Shown in pieces: positions 1-8,472 of a stretch of DNA of 37,897 nt; the first letter of the stretch is position 1, and the number at the start of each line of letters is the position of its first letter. Both the position numbers and the translations under genes were made by a program. Location: contig NZ_JAAVBE010000003.1 in the NCBI RefSeq assembly GCF_014803725.1, forward strand, positions 1 to 37,897, written 5' to 3'. A model generated the notes under the pieces. It searched no databases. It was not told the origin of the DNA and worked only from the letters and a program-made list of their open reading frames with translations. Origin of the DNA: Desulfovibrio sp. GTDB taxonomy: Bacteria; Desulfobacterota; Desulfovibrionia; Desulfovibrionales; Desulfovibrionaceae.

Positions 1-276
1 GCCGCCTTTCAGCGGCGCGACGCGTTATATGCGTCCGATTCCCGCCCTTGTCAAGAGGCCTCGCGAAAACTTTTTTCGCCTGCCCCGTTTCTCGGCGCGG
101 AGTGCTAAAATAGGTTTGCACACCCACCCTGTCAAGGGAATTTTTCAAACTTTTTTCAACCCCCCGCAAATCTGTGGCTGGCGCGGGTTTGCGGGCCTGC
201 GCAACGCCCGGTGGGGCTTCGGCTTGCAGCCGGCCGAAAAAGGACTATCCTTCAGGAAACAGCACAGGAGGCCGCC
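1..276. other. Non-coding leader before first gene
   Basis: No convincing gene is seen here. The first 16 bases can fold as a short hairpin (GCCGC/GCGGC), perhaps the end of a transcript lying off the window. Two copies of a TGTCAAG...AAACTTTTTTC motif lie at 49-77 and 130-157. A TAAAAT hexamer at 106-111 could be a -10 box but no matching -35 is visible. Short reading frames on either strand lack a ribosome site or recognisable protein. Confidence 0.4.
49..157 (+). repeat. Two direct copies of a TGTCAAG-N10/11-AAACTTTTTTC motif
   Basis: Copy one is at 49-77 and copy two at 130-157, 81 bp apart. In each, TGTCAAG is followed after 11 or 10 bases by AAACTTTTTTC. The spacer sequences differ, so the two blocks rather than the whole unit are conserved. 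Function unknown; it could be tandem promoter or protein-binding sites or a remnant of a duplicated transcript end. Confidence 0.4.
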
Positions 277-978
277 ATGCCCAAAATGCGCAGCTCCAAG
301 CAGCAGCTCAAACGCATCCTCCAGGAGCCGGACTGGCAGGAGCACCTTGAGGAGATAGCCGCGGGCGGCATGACCAGCGTGGGGCCGCTCTTCTCCTTCC
401 TTTTGCTCGGACCGCTCACCATGCACCGGGCGGCCGTGGCCCTGGGCGCCACGGTGGCCGAGCTTGCGCGCACCGAGCCCGAAACGGCGCGGAATGTCAT
501 CCGGCGCTTCATGTGGCACATGAACGAGGATTCGGGCAATATCGGCTGGGGCATCCCCGACGCCTTCGCGGAGTGCCTGGCCGCCAGCGAGACCTTGGCC
601 GAGACGTACCATCGCATCCTCATTTCCTATATCATGGACCTGGGACACGCCGACAATTATTGCGACAATGACATCCTCCGCCGCTCCTGCTACTGGGCCG
701 TGGGGCGACTTGCCGAGGCGCGGCCCGAAATGTGCGCCGGCGCGCGGCCCTGGCTGCGCAAGGGTCTTGCCGATGTGGACAGCATCTGCCGGGGCATGGC
801 GGCCTGGGCGCTTTCAAAGCTGCCACAGGACATGATGGACGCCCCTGCCCTGCGGCGCCTTGCGGAATCGGGCGATGCGGACATGTGCGAGATCTATGAG
901 GCCGGGCGCCTCTTTTCTGAGCGCGTGGACGAGCTCGCGCGGGCGGCGCTTGCGCGGGACGAAGCCCGGAAGCCCTGA
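277..978 (+). CDS. Small helical-repeat (HEAT-like) protein, hypothetical
   Basis: This 233-residue soluble protein is rich in alpha-helix with no signal peptide. I chose the ATG at 277 because AGGAG lies just upstream at 266-270; an earlier ATG in frame at 211 has no such site. Residues about 80-215 look like a run of helical pairs (tryptophan/alanine/leucine patterns such as SCYWAVGRLAE and GMAAWALSKLP), resembling HEAT-type or DNA-alkylation-repeat folds. From memory it resembles the small proteins labelled DVU0298 family in Desulfovibrio, which I cannot verify here. No catalytic motif is visible. It is transcribed convergently with proB, whose stop lies 38 bp away, so it is probably a single-gene unit. 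Confidence 0.75.
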   Translation: MPKMRSSKQQLKRILQEPDWQEHLEEIAAGGMTSVGPLFSFLLLGPLTMHRAAVALGATVAELARTEPETARNVIRRFMWHMNEDSGNIGWGIPDAFAECLAASETLAETYHRILISYIMDLGHADNYCDNDILRRSCYWAVGRLAEARPEMCAGARPWLRKGLADVDSICRGMAAWALSKLPQDMMDAPALRRLAESGDADMCEIYEAGRLFSERVDELARAALARDEARKP

Positions 979-1015
979 CCGGACGCCCCGAAGGCGGGAC
1001 AGAGCCCGCACCACG

Positions 1016-2233
1016 TCAGACAGCGGCGTCCAGCAGAAGGTTGTCGCGGTGGATCACGTCCGGGTAGTGCGCGTCGCCGAGGATAGCCGCCACTTCGTGC
1101 CGCTTGAGGCCCATGATCTTGCGCAGGTCGGCCGCGCTGTAATTGGTGAGGCCCACGCCGAGCGGCTGGCCCGCATGCTCCACGCGCACGAGCGCCCCCT
1201 TCTGGAAGCTGCCAGAAACCTCGCACACGCCCCCGGGCAGCAGGCTGCCGCCCTCGCGCATGAGGGCCGCGGCCGCGCCCGCATCCACCGTCACGCTGCC
1301 CGCCGGGTCGGACTGGTAGGCCAGCCAGAACTTGCGCCGCGGAATGGCGTGGCGCGCGGGGTCTACCCAGGTGCCCGCCGGGGCTTCCGCGCCTTCTTCA
1401 TCAACGAGGCCGAAGGCCCGCGTCAGGGCGTCCTGCTCGCGCCCGCGCAGGATGAGCGTGGGCACGCCGAGCTGTGCGGCCCGGCGCGCGGCCATGAGCT
1501 TGGAGCGCATGCCGCCGGTGCCCACGGCCGTCTTGGCGCCGCAGAGGCGCCCCAGGTCGAGCCGCGCCACATCCTCGATGCGGGCCAGCACCGGCGCCCC
1601 GGGGTCGGCCTGCGGGTCGCGCGCGCACACGCCCCGCGCCGACGTAAGGTTGATGAACAGATCCGCGCCCACGAGGTTCACAAGCAGGCTGGCAAGGCAG
1701 TCATTGTCGCCGAACTTGAGCTCGGCGACCGAGACGGTGTCATTTTCATTGACAATGGGCAGCACGCCCCAGCGCAAAAGCTCGGCGAAGGTATTGCGGG
1801 CATTGAGGAAGCGGCTGCGGGAGCGCAAATCGTCCCGCGTGAGCAGCACCTGCGCGGTGGCGACACCGTGCGGGCGGAAGGCCCTGTCCCAGGCGCGCAT
1901 GAGCAGGCCCTGCCCCACGGCGGCTGCCGCCTGGCGCACGGCGAGGTCGCGGCCCCGGGCGTCGATGCCCTGGCTTGCAAGAGCCGCGCGGCCGGCCGCC
2001 ACGGCGCCCGAGGAGACGAGGACGATACGGCGCCCGCCGGCATCACCCGCGCCTGGCGCCCGCAACACCGCCATCTGAGCGGCGAGGGAATCCAGCACTT
2101 CAAGGGCCAGCCCGTCCGCGTCCGTGAGGACGGCGCTCCCCACCTTGATGACGATGCAGTGCGCCCGGGCGAGCAGGCGGCGCCGCTCCCGGGCCCAGTC
2201 CGCGTCCGCGCCGGCCGAGGCCTCGTCATTCAT
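1016..2233 (-). CDS. proB: Glutamate 5-kinase
   Basis: ProB phosphorylates L-glutamate to glutamyl-5-phosphate, the first committed step of proline synthesis, in the cytoplasm. The 405-residue protein has an amino-acid-kinase domain ([13 protein letters not shown] near residue 27, [28 protein letters not shown], and GTGGMRSKL which closes the nucleotide site) followed by a C-terminal PUA domain of about 80 residues beginning near GSVTVDAG. The PUA-containing form is normally feedback-inhibited by proline. It is slightly longer than the usual 365-375 residues because of an N-terminal extension. Its ATG overlaps the end of obg by 8 bp, so translation is probably coupled. The partner gene proA is not in this window. 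Confidence 0.95.
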   Translation of the reverse strand: MNDEASAGADADWARERRRLLARAHCIVIKVGSAVLTDADGLALEVLDSLAAQMAVLRAPGAGDAGGRRIVLVSSGAVAAGRAALASQGIDARGRDLAVRQAAAAVGQGLLMRAWDRAFRPHGVATAQVLLTRDDLRSRSRFLNARNTFAELLRWGVLPIVNENDTVSVAELKFGDNDCLASLLVNLVGADLFINLTSARGVCARDPQADPGAPVLARIEDVARLDLGRLCGAKTAVGTGGMRSKLMAARRAAQLGVPTLILRGREQDALTRAFGLVDEEGAEAPAGTWVDPARHAIPRRKFWLAYQSDPAGSVTVDAGAAAALMREGGSLLPGGVCEVSGSFQKGALVRVEHAGQPLGVGLTNYSAADLRKIMGLKRHEVAAILGDAHYPDVIHRDNLLLDAAV

Positions 2234-3377
2234 TGGTGTACTCGACCTCGATCTCGGGGAATTCCTCGTCCTCGACCGGCGGCTCGGTGTGGAAATGCAC
2301 CAGCGGCTCGTGGCGGCCGAGCTCGTCCTTGAGGCGCCAGAGCTCTTCCACCAGCGGCTCGAGGCCGATACGCTCCTTGGCGGAGATGAAGTAGATGCGG
2401 CGCTCGTCCTTGGCCGCCCGGGCCATGAGGGCCTGAAGGCGCTCCTCGGAGACGAGGTCGATCTTGTTGATGACCTCGATCTGCCGGCGCTCGGCGAGCT
2501 CCGGGTCAAAACGGCGCAGTTCCTCATTGACGAGCTCGAAACCGGCCCAGGGGTCCGCGTCGTCCACGTCCTCGATGCTCAGCATGTGCACGAGGAAACG
2601 CGTGCGCTCCACATGCCTGAGAAAGCGGTGGCCGAGGCCGAGGCCCGCGTGCGCGCCCTCGATGAGGCCCGGGATGTCGGCGATGATCATGCGCTTTTCC
2701 GGGTCGACCTCGTCAATCATCACGCCGAGGTTGGGCGTGATGGTGGTGAAGGGGTAATCCGCGATTTTCGGGCGCGCGGCCGAGACCCGGGAAATGAAGG
2801 TGGACTTGCCGGCATTGGGGAGCCCGATGAGGCCCACATCCGCCAAAATCTTGAGCTCGAGACGTAGGGTCACTTCCTCGCCGGGCTCGCCGGGCTGGGC
2901 GAAGCGCGGCGCGCGCATGGTGGCCGACTTGAAATGCTCGTTGCCCTTGCCGCCGCGGCCGCCGCGCGCCACGAGCACGAGGCTTTCGGGTTCGCTCAGG
3001 TCAGCGAGGAGGCGTTCGCCGCCGTCCTCGGCGATGGCTTCGTCCGCCTCGACTTCGGGCGCGTCGCCCCGGCGCACGCTCTCGGCGAAGACGAGCGTGC
3101 CCACGGGCAGCCCGAGCACGAGATCCGCGCCCTTCTTGCCGTCGCACTGGCCGCCGCGCCCGGGCTGGCCGTTCTGCGCCTCATAGACGCGCTTGAGCCG
3201 GAAATCGTAGAGGGAGAGGAGGCGGCTGTCCGCCCGGAGATAGACCGAACCGCCGTTGCCGCCGTCGCCGCCGTCCGGGCCGCCCTTGGGCACGAATTTC
3301 TCGCGCCGAAAGGACATGCAGCCCCGGCCGCCCTTGCCCGCCTTGACGAGGATTCTGGCTTCATCCACAAAACGCAT
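2226..3377 (-). CDS. obg: Obg/CgtA GTPase
   Basis: Obg is an essential, slow GTPase that binds the 50S ribosomal subunit and links ribosome assembly to nucleotide levels. The 383-residue protein shows the glycine-rich Obg fold at residues 1-170 ([21 protein letters not shown]) and a GTPase domain with G1 GLPNAGKS at 185-192, followed by DYPFTT and [10 protein letters not shown], and NKID as G4. An acidic stretch near residues 101-127 ([17 protein letters not shown]) makes the Obg fold longer than typical. The C-terminal tail is short and acidic. ATG at 3377 was chosen because the conserved MRFVDEA start follows directly, with GAGG upstream. It lies downstream of rplU-rpmA, the conserved bacterial order, and overlaps proB by 8 bp. 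Confidence 0.97.
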   Translation of the reverse strand: MRFVDEARILVKAGKGGRGCMSFRREKFVPKGGPDGGDGGNGGSVYLRADSRLLSLYDFRLKRVYEAQNGQPGRGGQCDGKKGADLVLGLPVGTLVFAESVRRGDAPEVEADEAIAEDGGERLLADLSEPESLVLVARGGRGGKGNEHFKSATMRAPRFAQPGEPGEEVTLRLELKILADVGLIGLPNAGKSTFISRVSAARPKIADYPFTTITPNLGVMIDEVDPEKRMIIADIPGLIEGAHAGLGLGHRFLRHVERTRFLVHMLSIEDVDDADPWAGFELVNEELRRFDPELAERRQIEVINKIDLVSEERLQALMARAAKDERRIYFISAKERIGLEPLVEELWRLKDELGRHEPLVHFHTEPPVEDEEFPEIEVEYTNE

Positions 3378-3459
3378 GGCATGCCTCGCAGAGGGGCGCC
3401 CGCGGCACCATGCCGCAGGCAAGCCCCGAATGTGGCCCCACTATGCCCGCAAACACGCG

Positions 3460-3493
3460 AAAAGGGAAGGCCCGCCCATGGCGGCGCCTTCCC
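3460..3493 (-). terminator. Terminator after rplU-rpmA
   Basis: On the minus strand GGGAAGGC pairs with GCCTTCCC, with a nested CCGCC/GGCGG stem and an ATG triloop, followed by TTTT. About 13 base pairs in all. It lies between the rpmA stop and the obg start, so it probably ends or attenuates the ribosomal protein transcript; obg may depend on read-through or its own promoter. Confidence 0.75.
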
Positions 3494-3530
3494 CGAAAAC
3501 CCGGTATCTGCCGTACGGCTTTTCGAGCAG

Positions 3531-3800
3531 CTAGGCCGCGGCTTCGTCCACATGCACCCGCGTGTGGACGCGGCGCTTGCGCGTGAACTTTTCAAAGCGC
3601 ACCACGCCGTCCACCTTGGCGAACAGCGTATAGTCGCGCCCCATGCCCACATTGAGGCCCGGATAGACGACTGTGCCCAGCTGACGAACGATGATGTTGC
3701 CGGCAAGCACAGGCTGCCCGCCATAGCGCTTGATGCCCCGGCGCTGCCCCGGACTGTCGCGGCCGTTGCGTGACGAACCGCCCGCTTTCTTGTGAGCCAT
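3531..3800 (-). CDS. rpmA: 50S ribosomal protein L27
   Basis: L27 sits near the peptidyl transferase centre of the large ribosomal subunit. The 89-residue protein starts [16 protein letters not shown] and has the family signature [17 protein letters not shown] and the basic C-terminal half. Length is normal (about 85-90). It begins directly with the MAHKKAG form, with no N-terminal leader of the kind processed in Firmicutes. It follows rplU by 66 bp on the same strand, the standard arrangement, and is followed by a strong hairpin terminator before obg. Confidence 0.98.
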   Translation of the reverse strand: MAHKKAGGSSRNGRDSPGQRRGIKRYGGQPVLAGNIIVRQLGTVVYPGLNVGMGRDYTLFAKVDGVVRFEKFTRKRRVHTRVHVDEAAA

Positions 3801-3866
3801 GATGCCTCCTCGGCCGCTTCACCGGCACGGCGCCCGCCTCGGCGGCAGGCGCGCCGGCAGCCCGGC

Positions 3867-4175
3867 CTAGCTGTTGATGCTTTTGATGCGAAGGGCGGTG
3901 TGATCCTGCCGGTGGCCGTGCAGGGACTTGGAATCCTTGCGGCGGCGGCGCTTGAACACCAGCACCTTGGGGCCGCGGCCCTGGGCCACGACTTCGGCCT
4001 TGACGGTGGCGCCCTCAAGGTAGGGCGTGCCCACCTTGCAGTCGTCGCCGCCAATGAGCAGGACCTTGTCCAGAACGACCTCGGCGCCCGGTTCCACGGC
4101 GAGCTTTTCCACCAGGATGCGGGTGCCTTCCTCGACCTGGTACTGCTTTCCGCCGGTTTCGACAATCGCGTACAT
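3867..4175 (-). CDS. rplU: 50S ribosomal protein L21
   Basis: L21 binds 23S rRNA in the large subunit. The 102-residue protein begins MYAIVETGGKQYQVEEG, the family hallmark, and contains GRGPKVLVFKRRRRKD near the C terminus. ATG at 4175 is preceded by a strong GGAGG (minus strand, plus positions 4181-4186). A good TTGACA promoter lies 50 bp upstream. It forms a two-gene ribosomal protein unit with rpmA. Length is typical. Confidence 0.98.
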   Translation of the reverse strand: MYAIVETGGKQYQVEEGTRILVEKLAVEPGAEVVLDKVLLIGGDDCKVGTPYLEGATVKAEVVAQGRGPKVLVFKRRRRKDSKSLHGHRQDHTALRIKSINS

Positions 4176-4200
4176 CTCAAACCTCCAAAAAGAGAAAGGC

Positions 4201-4230
4201 ATACTTGCCCCAAGCGGCGGAAAATGTCAA
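4201..4230 (-). promoter_or_regulatory. Sigma70-like promoter for rplU-rpmA
   Basis: On the minus strand TTGACA (plus 4225-4230) and AAGTAT (plus 4201-4206) are separated by 18 bp, in the 73-bp gap between surE and rplU. The -35 is a perfect consensus; the -10 is weak. This position implies that rplU-rpmA is transcribed independently of surE. Confidence 0.5.
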
Positions 4231-4248
4231 GCGCCCGCCCGGGCCGCG

Positions 4249-5013
4249 TCAGCTCCGCGGGCCGGGCACGAGGGCCGCCAGCGCTTCGAGGGCCGCGTCG
4301 TCCGTATATTCAAAGCGCAGCGGCGTCAGCGTGACATGGCCATCGGCGAGCAGCGCCTTGTCCGTGCCCTGGCGCACGGTCTCCTCGGGCACGTCGCCGG
4401 TGAGCCACCAGTACGGCTCGCCGCGCGGGTCTTCACGGCGATCATAAATATTGCGCCACACGGCGTCCGACTGCGGGCAGACGCGGACCTCCCCTTCAGG
4501 GAGCCCGCCCGCGGGATAGTTGAGATTGAGGACGCGCCGCGCGGGAATTTTGTTCCAGTCGATGCGCTCGGCGAGGGCGACCGCGTGGCGCGCATGGGCC
4601 GAAAGATCCTGCCGCCCCGAGTGGTCGGCGTGGGAGATGGCCATGCTGGGCACGCCGTCGTGCGCGCCCTCGGCCGCGGCGCCCACGGTGCCGGAATAGA
4701 AGATGTCCGGCCCCACGTTGGGGCCGAGATTGATGCCCGCCATGACGAGGTCGGGCCGGCGTGGCGAGAGCGCGCCCAGGCCGAGCTTGACGCAATCCGT
4801 GGGCGTGCCGTGGACGCCGATGCCGGAAAAGCCCGGCTCCTCTATCATGCGCGTGCGCAAGGGCTCGAACACGGTGAGCGAGTGGCCCACGCCGGACTGC
4901 TGGCGCAGGGGCGCCACGGCCGTGACCGTATGGCCGGCCTCCGTGAGGGCGGCGTAAAGGGCGCGCAGGCCCGGCGCCAGGATGCCGTCGTCATTGGTCA
5001 GGAGAACGTGCAT
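4249..5013 (-). CDS. surE: 5'/3'-nucleotidase SurE
   Basis: SurE is a metal-dependent cytoplasmic phosphatase acting on nucleoside monophosphates, linked to stationary-phase survival. The 254-residue protein starts with the metal-binding MHVLLTNDDG motif (D8, D9), then QQSGVGHSLT (active-site serine), HGTPTDCVKLG, and AGINLGPNVG with the metal-binding asparagine, and the YSGTVGAA motif. Length fits the family (about 250). It is divergent from the OB/HD nuclease gene with only 72 bp between the starts, and is the first gene of the minus-strand block that continues to proB, although rplU has its own promoter. Confidence 0.97.
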   Translation of the reverse strand: MHVLLTNDDGILAPGLRALYAALTEAGHTVTAVAPLRQQSGVGHSLTVFEPLRTRMIEEPGFSGIGVHGTPTDCVKLGLGALSPRRPDLVMAGINLGPNVGPDIFYSGTVGAAAEGAHDGVPSMAISHADHSGRQDLSAHARHAVALAERIDWNKIPARRVLNLNYPAGGLPEGEVRVCPQSDAVWRNIYDRREDPRGEPYWWLTGDVPEETVRQGTDKALLADGHVTLTPLRFEYTDDAALEALAALVPGPRS

Positions 5014-5042
5014 TTGACAATACCTCGGAAAGAAGGGAATCT
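5014..5042 (+). promoter_or_regulatory. Possible promoter for the nuclease-tmk operon
   Basis: TTGACA at 5014-5019 is followed after 17 bp by GAATCT at 5037-5042, which is a poor -10. It lies immediately outside the surE start codon. The -35 alone is convincing; the assignment is tentative. Confidence 0.35.
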
Positions 5043-5076
5043 CGGGCAAAGACGCCCCACGCGCGGTCGGGCGGAG

Positions 5077-5108
5077 ATTATCTATATGGAAAAAGGCGAT
5101 TTCGTCAA
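5077..5108 (-). promoter_or_regulatory. Possible surE promoter inside the divergent gene start
   Basis: On the minus strand TTGACG (plus 5103-5108) is followed by TAGATAAT (plus 5077-5084). TAGATA is spaced 18 bp and GATAAT 20 bp from the -35. The -35 lies within the first codons of the nuclease gene, so the two divergent transcription units would overlap and may interfere. Confidence 0.35.
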
Positions 5109-6123
5109 AGACATTGTGCCCAACGCCGAGGCCTCCGGCATCTTCGCCGTGGCCGAGGCGAGCCTCGCGCAGTCGCGCAACGGCCCCTACTGGCGCCTCG
5201 TGCTGGCCGACGCGAGCGGCAGTATCGAGGCCAAGATCTGGAGCCCGCTCAGCGGCGAATTCAGCGAGATCGCGCCGGGCACCCTCGCCGAGGTGGAGGG
5301 GCGGGCCTCGCTCTTCCGATCTGCCGTGCAGCTCGCCGTGGAAAAATTCCGCCCGCTCGACCCAGCCGAAGCCGCCCGCGTGGACCAGACGGCCTTTTTG
5401 CCCTCGAGCCCCTATCCGCTGGACGCCATGTTCGACGAGCTCATGGCGCTCTGCCGCGAGGAGTTCACGCACAAGCCCTGGCGCAAGCTCGTTTTCGCGG
5501 TGCTGGAAGATGCGGAGCTCGCGCCGCTTTTCCGCCTCTCGCCCGCGGCCAAGAGCGTCCACCACGCCTATGCCGGCGGCCTTCTGGAGCACACGCTCGG
5601 CGTGTTCAAGGCCTGCCGCCGCATGGCCGACCAATACCCCGAGCTCGACCGCCAGGCCCTGCTGGCCGGGGCGCTGTTCCACGATTTTGGCAAGATCCGC
5701 GAATTTTCGGGCGGTTTTTCCAACGACTACACCACCGAGGGGCGCCTCCTCGGGCACCTCATGCTCGGCGTGGAGATGCTGGCGCCCTTCCTCGCCCGCT
5801 CCGGCCTCGAACCCGGCCTTCAGGAGCACTTGCGGCACCTCATCCTGAGCCACCACGGCGAGCTGGAATTCGGCGCCGTGCGCCAGCCGCACACCCCGGA
5901 GGCCCTGGCCCTCCATTATGCGGACAATCTCGACGCCAAGCTCGCCCAGTGCCGCGGGCTCTTCGCGGCGCTGGACGGCGATGGCCCTGGCTGGACGCCG
6001 TGGCAGGCCACCCTGGGGCGGCCCATGTACCGGCCGCCGCGCACGCCCGAGGGCCGGCCGCCCGCTCCCAAGGGGCGCAAAAACGCCAGGAGGGAAGAAT
6101 GTTTGTCACTTTTGAAGGCATAG
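5086..6123 (+). CDS. OB-fold/HD-domain 3'-5' exoribonuclease, YhaM-like
   Basis: This 345-residue protein has an N-terminal OB-fold (about residues 5-90, with GPYWRLVLADASGSIEAKIW) and an HD phosphohydrolase domain (about 155-310) with H169, H199-D200 (LFHDFGK) and H256-H257 (LSHHGEL). That order matches the YhaM/CMP-binding-factor family of 3'-5' exoribonucleases, so RNA or single-stranded DNA trimming is the likely role. ATG at 5086 has GGAG 12 bp upstream. The C-terminal 35 residues are proline- and arginine-rich. Its end overlaps tmk by 25 bp, indicating one operon. A 14-base stretch inside codons 75-79 equals a common sequencing-adapter end; the frame is intact and the residues fit the fold. 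Confidence 0.85.
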   Translation: MEKGDFVKDIVPNAEASGIFAVAEASLAQSRNGPYWRLVLADASGSIEAKIWSPLSGEFSEIAPGTLAEVEGRASLFRSAVQLAVEKFRPLDPAEAARVDQTAFLPSSPYPLDAMFDELMALCREEFTHKPWRKLVFAVLEDAELAPLFRLSPAAKSVHHAYAGGLLEHTLGVFKACRRMADQYPELDRQALLAGALFHDFGKIREFSGGFSNDYTTEGRLLGHLMLGVEMLAPFLARSGLEPGLQEHLRHLILSHHGELEFGAVRQPHTPEALALHYADNLDAKLAQCRGLFAALDGDGPGWTPWQATLGRPMYRPPRTPEGRPPAPKGRKNARREECLSLLKA

Positions 6124-6752
6124 AAGGCTCGGGCAAGTCCACGGCCCTGCGCCTGCTGGCCGCCTATTTACAGGAGCGCGGGCACGACCCGGTGCTCACG
6201 CGCGAGCCGGGGGGCAGCACCCTCGGCCGAAGCCTGCGCCCCATCCTGCTGGACGCGCGCACGCGCGGCCTCTCCAGCCGGGCGGAGCTGCATCTCTTCC
6301 TCGCCGACCGCGCCCAGCATGTGGCCGAGATCATCCGGCCCGCGCTGGAGGCCGGTCAGACCGTGCTCTGTGACCGCTTTTCGGATTCCACCCTCGCCTA
6401 CCAGGGCTATGGCCGCGGTCATGATGTGGAGCGGCTGCGCCGCATCAATGCCCAGGCCACCGGGGGGCTCGCCCCCGACCTCACCCTGCTCCTCGACCTC
6501 AGCGTGGCCGAAGGGCTGGAGCGCGCGGGCGAGCGCAACCGCGCCGAGGGCACCGTGCTCTCGGAAGGGCGCTTCGACTCCGAAAGCCTGGACTTTCACG
6601 AGCGCGTACGCGCGGGCTACCTCGCCCTGGCCGCCTCCGAGCCCGAGCGCATCGCCGTCATCGACGCCACGCAGGCGCCCGAGGACGTGCTGCTCCAGTG
6701 CCTTTCCGCGCTGGAGGAGCGGCTGCACCACCGCGGCACCGGCATTGCCTGA
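6099..6752 (+). CDS. tmk: Thymidylate kinase
   Basis: Tmk phosphorylates dTMP to dTDP, needed for DNA synthesis. The 217-residue protein has the P-loop FEGIEGSGKST (residues 5-15), the dTMP-binding TREPGGSTLG with the catalytic DR(F/Y) region (CDRFSDSTLAYQGYGRG), and the LID-region arginines near RAGERNRAEG. Length is typical. I chose ATG at 6099 because AGGAGGG lies 8-10 bp upstream and the P-loop follows at the usual distance. It overlaps the nuclease gene by 25 bp and is followed 12 bp later by an unknown gene. Confidence 0.97.
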   Translation: MFVTFEGIEGSGKSTALRLLAAYLQERGHDPVLTREPGGSTLGRSLRPILLDARTRGLSSRAELHLFLADRAQHVAEIIRPALEAGQTVLCDRFSDSTLAYQGYGRGHDVERLRRINAQATGGLAPDLTLLLDLSVAEGLERAGERNRAEGTVLSEGRFDSESLDFHERVRAGYLALAASEPERIAVIDATQAPEDVLLQCLSALEERLHHRGTGIA

Positions 6753-6764
6753 GAAGGAGCTCCC

Positions 6765-7094
6765 ATGGACAAGACACCTCCCGAACTCTATACCCTCGAA
6801 GCTGATGGCGGCCGCCTGCGCTTCACGCCGCTCGCGCCGGGCACGGCGCTGCCCTCGCCGCTCGCCGTGGTGCAACGCATGGGCGACCCGGCCCTCATCC
6901 AGTGCGCGGTGCTCCGGCGCGAGAACGCCCCCGGCGGCGTCTTCCGGCTGGAGGACGCGGGGGGCCCGCTGCTCGCCGCCATCGCGCCGGACAATCTCAC
7001 CTTTGCGCTCGGCATGGGCTTTTTCGGCGAGCTCACGGCCAATGCCCGCTACGGCGTGGACGTGTTCGAGAACATGGAAGAGCCCGATGATTGA
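6765..7094 (+). CDS. Hypothetical protein, 109 aa
   Basis: I do not recognise this protein. It is soluble, acidic and has no signal peptide, membrane segment or cysteine cluster (one cysteine only). The middle (LAVVQRMGDPALIQCAVLRRENAPGGVFRLEDAGG) suggests alternating beta strands. It has a good AAGGAG ribosome site and lies between tmk and the deacetylase gene, overlapping the latter by 8 bp, so it is almost certainly translated and co-transcribed with the polyamine genes. A small accessory or regulatory protein is possible but not shown by the sequence. Confidence 0.75.
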   Translation: MDKTPPELYTLEADGGRLRFTPLAPGTALPSPLAVVQRMGDPALIQCAVLRRENAPGGVFRLEDAGGPLLAAIAPDNLTFALGMGFFGELTANARYGVDVFENMEEPDD

Positions 7095-8454
7095 GCCGCT
7101 CTCGGCCAGCCGCACGCTCGGCGTGGTCTTCTTCCCCGCGTTCGACTGGGCCATCTCCCCCACGCACCCCGAGCGGGAGGAGCGGCTGCTCTACACGCGC
7201 GACCAGCTCCAGGAAGAGGGCCTTTTCGACATCCCGGGCATCAGCGAGCACAGGCCGGTCTTTGCGAGCCACGCACAGCTCGAGCGCGCGCACTTCTGCC
7301 TGCCCTCGGCCGGGGCCGTGAGCACGGAATCGCACCTCGCCGCGGCCGGGGGCGCCATCACGGCGGCGCGCCTCGTCATGGAGCACAGGACCGACCGGGC
7401 CTTCGCCCTGGTGCGGCCCCCCGGGCACCATGCCATGCGCGTGGTCCACGGCAACCGCGGCTTCTGCAACATCAATAATGAAGCCGTCATGGTGGAGTAT
7501 ATCCGCGACCATTACCCGCACCCGGAGGGCCGGCCCCTGCGCGTGGCCATCGTGGACACCGACGTGCACCACGGCGACGGCAGCCAGGATATCTTCTGGA
7601 ACGACCCGCACACCCTCTTCATCTCGCTGCACCAGGACGGCCGCACCCTCTACCCGGGCACGGGCTTCCTCGGCGAGGACGGCGGCCCGGGCGCGCGCGG
7701 GCGCACCATCAACATCCCCCTCCCGCCCGAGACCTCGGACGAGGGCTATCTCTACGCCGTGCGCAACGCCGTCCTCCCCATGCTGGAGGATTTCCGGCCG
7801 GACATCATCATCAATTCCGCCGGACAGGACAACCATTTCACCGACCCGCTCGCCAACATGCGCCTTTCCGCCCAGGGCTATGCGGCGCTGACAACGGCCC
7901 TGAACCCGGACATCGCGGTGCTCGAAGGCGGCTACGCCATCCGCGGGGCGCTGCCTTACGTGAACCTCGGCATCTGCCTCGCGCTGGCCGGCATCCCGGC
8001 GGCGGCCGAGATACGGGAGCCGGGCTGGACGCCGGGCGCCATCCGCCAGAGGCCGCAGGTGGCCGAATATATCGCGCGCCTCTGCGAGGACGTGCTTGAC
8101 CGCTATTTCCGGCCGCCGGCGCGACCCGCCGAGGGCAGGGAAGACCATGGCTGGTGGACGCGGCCCCGGCGCATCTTTTATGACACCGACATGCTGAGCG
8201 AGCGCCAGAACGAAAGCTGGCGCCTGTGCGGCGACTGCTCGGGCCTCGGGCGCATCGAGACGGAATCGGAGCGCGTGCCGCGCTCCCTCTGCCTGCTCGT
8301 GCCGCGCCACGCCTGCCCGGCCTGCCGGGCCGAGGGCACGCGCCTGGCCGAAGAGGCGCGCAAGAGCGGCCGCTACGCCCATGTGCGCCTTCTGGACGGC
8401 GACGCGGCGGACACGGCGGGGGAGCAGGCTCCCGGGCACATCCTCAACAACTAG
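7087..8454 (+). CDS. HDAC-superfamily deacetylase with cysteine-rich C-terminal tail
   Basis: This 455-residue protein belongs to the arginase/deacetylase superfamily (histone deacetylase, acetylpolyamine amidohydrolase, acetoin-utilisation types). All key residues are visible: tandem catalytic histidines H114-H115 (RPPGHH), zinc ligands D159 and H161 (DTDVHHGDG), the DPL aspartate D253 (SAGQDNHFTDPL) and the transition-state tyrosine Y283 (GGYA). The catalytic domain ends near residue 345. The last 110 residues carry C381-x2-C384, C402, and C410-x2-C413, likely a zinc ribbon. It overlaps the upstream gene by 8 bp and is followed 18 bp later by the carboxyspermidine dehydrogenase gene. That context suggests an acetylated polyamine as substrate; this is inference, and a protein lysine substrate is also possible. 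Confidence 0.85.
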   Translation: MIEPLSASRTLGVVFFPAFDWAISPTHPEREERLLYTRDQLQEEGLFDIPGISEHRPVFASHAQLERAHFCLPSAGAVSTESHLAAAGGAITAARLVMEHRTDRAFALVRPPGHHAMRVVHGNRGFCNINNEAVMVEYIRDHYPHPEGRPLRVAIVDTDVHHGDGSQDIFWNDPHTLFISLHQDGRTLYPGTGFLGEDGGPGARGRTINIPLPPETSDEGYLYAVRNAVLPMLEDFRPDIIINSAGQDNHFTDPLANMRLSAQGYAALTTALNPDIAVLEGGYAIRGALPYVNLGICLALAGIPAAAEIREPGWTPGAIRQRPQVAEYIARLCEDVLDRYFRPPARPAEGREDHGWWTRPRRIFYDTDMLSERQNESWRLCGDCSGLGRIETESERVPRSLCLLVPRHACPACRAEGTRLAEEARKSGRYAHVRLLDGDAADTAGEQAPGHILNN

Positions 8455-8472
8455 CGAACCAGCGAGGCATAC

